Shown: positions 61,258-64,000 of the stretch, piece after piece
How positions within the stretch are numbered: the first letter of the stretch is position 1
Layout: each line of letters begins with the position of its first letter
NCBI RefSeq assembly: GCF_024497955.1
Contig: NZ_JANHKP010000004.1
Coordinates: 124,001-188,000, forward strand
From: Streptomyces sp. C10-9-1
GTDB lineage: Bacteria > Actinomycetota > Actinomycetes > Streptomycetales > Streptomycetaceae
Length of the DNA: 64,000 nucleotides
Reading direction: 5' to 3'
The notes under the pieces: model-generated
Databases searched by the model: none
What the model saw: only the letters and a program-made list of their open reading frames with translations
What the model was told of the DNA's origin: nothing
Translations under genes and position numbers: made by a program

Positions 61258-62229
61258 GTGGAACAGCGCCGCATCGTCTTCGTCGTCTTCGACGGCTTCC
61301 AGTCCCTCGACCTCTTCGGCCCCTACGAGGTCTTCCAGCACGCCGCGGGTCTCACGGGCGGGTACTCCTGCTCGATCGCGGCCCCGCTGCCGGGCCCGGT
61401 GCGGTCCGGCAGCGGCGTCCCCGTGCACGCCGCCCACGGCGTGGCCGACCTGGATCCCGCCGGGATCGACACGGTGGTCGTGGCCGGCGGCGGCGGTGTC
61501 GACCTGGCCCGCCTCGATCCGGAGCTGACGGACTGGATCGCCCGGGCGGGGGCCTGCGCACGGCGGGTCGCCTCGGTGTGCAGCGGCGTGTTCCTGCTGG
61601 CCGCCGCCGGACTGCTCCGGGGGCGCAGGGTGACCACCCACTGGGCACGCGAGGAGCAGCTCGCGCGGGAGTACCCCGACCTCGCCGTCGACTGCGATCC
61701 GATCTTCCTCCGGGACGGCCCGGTGTGGACGTCGGCCGGGGTGACGGCGGGGATGGACCTCGCCCTCGCCCTGGTCGAGGACGACCAGGGGCGGGAGGTG
61801 GCCCACGCGGTCGCGCAGGAACTGGTGATGTTCCTGCGCCGGCCGGGCAACCAGTCCCAGTTCAGCGTGGCGCTGTGGTCGGACCAGCCGGCCGGCGACC
61901 CGCTGCGCGCCGCGGTCGCCGCGATCCACGCCGATCCCGGTGCCCGGCACGGCATCGCGGACCTGGCGGCGCACGCCGGGCTCAGCCCCCGCCACCTCCA
62001 GCGCAGGTTCACGGCCGAACTCGGCACCCCGCCCGCGGCCTACGTCGAGACCGTGCGCGTGGAGGCCGCCAAACGGGCGCTCGCCGAGAGCGACCGCCCC
62101 GTCGAGACCATCGCCCGCCGGTACGGGTTCGGCACCACCGAGACGCTGCGCCGCGCGTTCCACCGGCGCCTGGGCGTCGCCCCGTCCGACTACCGCCGAC
62201 GATTCCGATCCACCAGGGAGTACACATGA
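61258..62229 (+). CDS. GlxA-type AraC regulator with DJ-1/PfpI domain
   Basis: Protein of 323 aa from GTG 61258, chosen as it starts VEQRRIVFVVFDGFQSLDLFGPYEVFQ. The DJ-1/PfpI sensor covers about 5-170, with Cys in RRVASVCSGVFLLAAAG. The AraC double HTH (about 220-318) has GIADLAAHAGLSPRHLQRRFTAELGTPPAAYVE and ETIARRYGFGTTETLRRAFHRRLGVAPSDYRRRF. The stop overlaps the downstream DJ-1 gene by ATGA, so it probably controls that gene, and both may respond to the same small ligand. Confidence 0.92.
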   Translation: MEQRRIVFVVFDGFQSLDLFGPYEVFQHAAGLTGGYSCSIAAPLPGPVRSGSGVPVHAAHGVADLDPAGIDTVVVAGGGGVDLARLDPELTDWIARAGACARRVASVCSGVFLLAAAGLLRGRRVTTHWAREEQLAREYPDLAVDCDPIFLRDGPVWTSAGVTAGMDLALALVEDDQGREVAHAVAQELVMFLRRPGNQSQFSVALWSDQPAGDPLRAAVAAIHADPGARHGIADLAAHAGLSPRHLQRRFTAELGTPPAAYVETVRVEAAKRALAESDRPVETIARRYGFGTTETLRRAFHRRLGVAPSDYRRRFRSTREYT

Positions 62230-62831
62230 CCGCATACGGCCTGCTGGTCTTCGACGGAGCCGAGGAACTCGACTTCGTCGGGCCGTGGGAGGTGTTCACC
62301 GCCTCCTCCATGCTGCGCGACCACGCCGACAGCGCGGTGCTCGTCGCCGAGCACCCCGGCCCCGTCCGCTGCAACAAGGGGATGCGGGTCCTGCCGGACC
62401 ACACCTTCGGCGACCACCCCCCGCTGGACGTCCTGCTGGTCCCCGGGGGCAACGGGACCCGCCGCGAGGTGGCCAACACCCGGCTCACCGACTGGATCCG
62501 CAGCACCGCCGACCGCGCCGCCTGGACCACCGGCGTCTGCACCGGGGCGCTGCTGCTGCACGAGGCCGGCCCGGCCCGCGGCCGCCGGGTGGCGACCCAC
62601 CACGGCTTCGAGGACGCCCTCCAGGACCGGGGCGAGGTCACCGTGGTGCGCGACGCCCGGTACGTGGTCGACGGCGACCTGGTCACCAGTCAGGGCGTCT
62701 CCGCGGGGATCGACATGGCCCTCTGGCTCGTCGGCCGGCTCCACGGCCGCGACCACGCGCGGGCCGTGCGCCGCTACATCCAGTACGAGCCCGCTCCGCC
62801 CTACCTGGCGGACGAGCCCGGCGCCGCCTGA
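62226..62831 (+). CDS. DJ-1/PfpI-family protein
   Basis: Protein of 201 aa, ATG overlapping the regulator stop (ATGA). Whole length is a DJ-1 fold: YGLLVFDGAEELDFVGPWEVFTASSM, LLVPGGNGTRREVAN, and the nucleophile-elbow Cys in WTTGVCTGALLLHEAGPARGRRVATHHG. VVDGDLVTSQGVSAGIDMALWLV closes it. Relatives include isonitrile hydratase and glyoxalase-type or amidase enzymes. The activity cannot be picked by eye. Coupling to a regulator that carries the same fold suggests a shared ligand. Confidence 0.88.
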   Translation: MTAYGLLVFDGAEELDFVGPWEVFTASSMLRDHADSAVLVAEHPGPVRCNKGMRVLPDHTFGDHPPLDVLLVPGGNGTRREVANTRLTDWIRSTADRAAWTTGVCTGALLLHEAGPARGRRVATHHGFEDALQDRGEVTVVRDARYVVDGDLVTSQGVSAGIDMALWLVGRLHGRDHARAVRRYIQYEPAPPYLADEPGAA

Positions 62832-62912
62832 GGCGGCGGCGCGCCGCGCAGCCCCCACGAGCGCGGCGCACACCCCCGCACCCGCGGGGAGCCGTGCCCC
62901 CGCCGCGAGGCC

Positions 62913-64000
62913 TCACCGCAGGGGGAAGGCCGCCTCCAGCAGGAAGCCCCCGCCGGGGTCCGGGCCCGCGGAGAGCGTGCCGCCCAGCTCGGCGGCGCGG
63001 GCGCGCAGCCCCGGCAGGCCCTGGCCGCCACCGGCCGGGGCCGCGGCGGTGGCCGCCCGGTGCGGCGGGCCGTTGCTGACGCGCAGCCGCAGCTCACCGG
63101 CCTCCCGGTGGACGTCCACCTCGGCGCGCGCGCCCGGCGCGTGGCGGCGGGCGTTGGTCAGCCCCTCCTGGACGACGCGGTAGGCCGCGCGCCCGACGGC
63201 GGGCGGGCAGTCACCGGTGTCGAGGCGGACCGCCGCGGCGCCCGCCGCCTCCAGCAGGCCCGGGAGCTCCGCGAGCCCCGGCCCCTCCCGGTGCACGGCC
63301 TCCCGGAGATCGACGGCGGCCCGGCGGCTGAGCGCGCCGAGCGCCTCCGCCCGGCGCCGGTGCTCGGCGGACTCGGCCCCCGCCGCCAGGTCGGCGCAGT
63401 GCAGGCTGATCAGGCTGAGGTGGTGGGCGGCGGTGTCGTGGACCTCGCGGGCCAGCCTCTCCCGCTCGCGCAGCGCCGCCTGCTCGGCGGCGCACCTCTG
63501 CTCGCGCTCGCGGGAGAGGGCGAGTTCGGCGAGGCGGGCGGCCAGCTCGCGGCGGGCCAGGGACAGCCGTCCCAGCGCGGCGGGGGCGACGGCGAGCAGC
63601 CCCGAGAGCAGCAGCCCCAGGGTGATGTCGGGCAGCGTCCAGGCGTAGTCGCCGACTCCCTGCCACGGCGCGAAGGACACCGCCGCCACGGCCGCGGCAC
63701 CGGCGGCCGCCTCCCGGCGCGACCGGTCGGCGGCGACGGCGTGGAGGGCGGCCATCGCCGGGAGCCAGAGCACCCCGGTGGCCAGGGTCGGCAGGGCGAG
63801 CAGCAGCAGGACGCGGGGGAAGCACCTGCGCAGCGGCAGCAGCACCGCCACGGCCAGCGCGGCGGGCAGCAGGGCGCCGGGCAGGTAGGCGCGGGTGGCC
63901 AGCGCCTCGGCCACCGAAGCGGTCACCACGAGCGCCTCGGTGACGAGCGTCCGCAGGCGGTCGGGCCCCTCGGCGCGGCGCAGGGCGCTCCCGGCGCACC
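62913..64000 (-). CDS. NarL-type sensor histidine kinase (5' end outside the window)
   Basis: At least 338 aa, cut by the right edge. The frame stays open to 64000 with plausible sequence (RLRTLVTEAL), so the true start is probably outside; GTG at 63929 is the first internal candidate. Four or five membrane helices (residues about 1-120 of the visible part) precede a coiled coil. HisKA_3 follows with the phospho-acceptor His in LAREVHDTAAHHLSLI. The ATPase N-box is VVQEGLTNARRHAPGA and the G-box GQGLPGLRARAAELGG. It belongs to the DesK/NarX class, normally paired with a LuxR-type response regulator, which must lie outside or be elsewhere. Confidence 0.85.
   Translation of the reverse strand, partial: CAGSALRRAEGPDRLRTLVTEALVVTASVAEALATRAYLPGALLPAALAVAVLLPLRRCFPRVLLLLALPTLATGVLWLPAMAALHAVAADRSRREAAAGAAAVAAVSFAPWQGVGDYAWTLPDITLGLLLSGLLAVAPAALGRLSLARRELAARLAELALSREREQRCAAEQAALRERERLAREVHDTAAHHLSLISLHCADLAAGAESAEHRRRAEALGALSRRAAVDLREAVHREGPGLAELPGLLEAAGAAAVRLDTGDCPPAVGRAAYRVVQEGLTNARRHAPGARAEVDVHREAGELRLRVSNGPPHRAATAAAPAGGGQGLPGLRARAAELGGTLSAGPDPGGGFLLEAAFPLR

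Overview
The window is chromosomal DNA of a Streptomyces or close relative. It is very GC-rich, GTG starts are common, many genes sit in short operons with 4-bp ATGA or GTGA overlaps, and the gene content is typical of the genus: EttA, an SsbB-type SSB beside two dynamin-like GTPases, citrate synthase, RecD2, an S37 peptidase, PucR and TetR regulators. From memory the order (SSB, dynamins, copZ, citA, nagZ, agmatinase, acyl-CoA dehydrogenase) matches the conserved Streptomyces core around citA. I see no transposase, integrase, phage gene or CRISPR array.

Layout. 0.2-3.0 kb: a VWA protein and a zinc-ribbon/FHA protein. 3.0-9.2 kb: a PIMT-like methyltransferase, a truncated haemoglobin, the ettA/thioesterase/unknown operon and a sortase-anchored thioester-domain protein. 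9.4-14.0 kb: ssbB, dynB and dynA on one strand, then tRNA-Arg(UCU). 14.2-21.6 kb: a DUF4142 protein, MarR, a SpoIIE-type phosphatase, DUF1772, an ABC-2 permease and a protein that joins an extracytoplasmic alpha/beta hydrolase to an ABC ATPase. 21.7-28.3 kb: myo-inositol catabolism (mmsA, iolD, iolB, iolC, and a divergent IolE-like gene) around a mirror-symmetric operator. 28.6-31.1 kb: a small HTH protein, orphan copZ under a CsoR-like site, a 663-bp gene-free stretch and citA. 31.5-35.1 kb: recD2 and a secreted beta-propeller phytase. 35.2-40.5 kb: a tightly coupled oxidoreductase/DUF993 aldolase-like/TIM-barrel operon, a divergent LacI regulator and a second TIM-barrel enzyme. 40.5-46.9 kb: EamA exporter and LysR, secreted GH3 enzyme, S37 peptidase, small secreted protein. 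47.0-51.4 kb: a single-chain double ABC exporter and DUF4259. 51.5-55.9 kb: a TPP enzyme and agmatinase-family ureohydrolase, divergent from a PucR regulator with a perfect 13-bp inverted repeat over its ribosome-binding site. 56.0-64 kb: a two-TM protein, DUF2867 and TetR with paired operators, acyl-CoA dehydrogenase, TesB thioesterase, CDF transporter, GlxA-type AraC with a coupled DJ-1 protein, and a histidine kinase cut by the window edge.

How the genes may work together. Phytase could release inositol phosphates outside the cell, and the iol genes could take myo-inositol (or an oxidised form) towards acetyl-CoA and propionyl-CoA or acetyl-CoA. The window holds no clear inositol dehydrogenase or transporter, so those steps must be elsewhere, unless the MocA-type oxidoreductase at 37.2 kb supplies the first. 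The LacI-linked 35.2-40.5 kb set looks like an oxidise, isomerise and cleave route for an unidentified sugar or cyclitol and is the best candidate here for an undescribed pathway. The second notable system is the hydrolase-ABC fusion with its partner permease.
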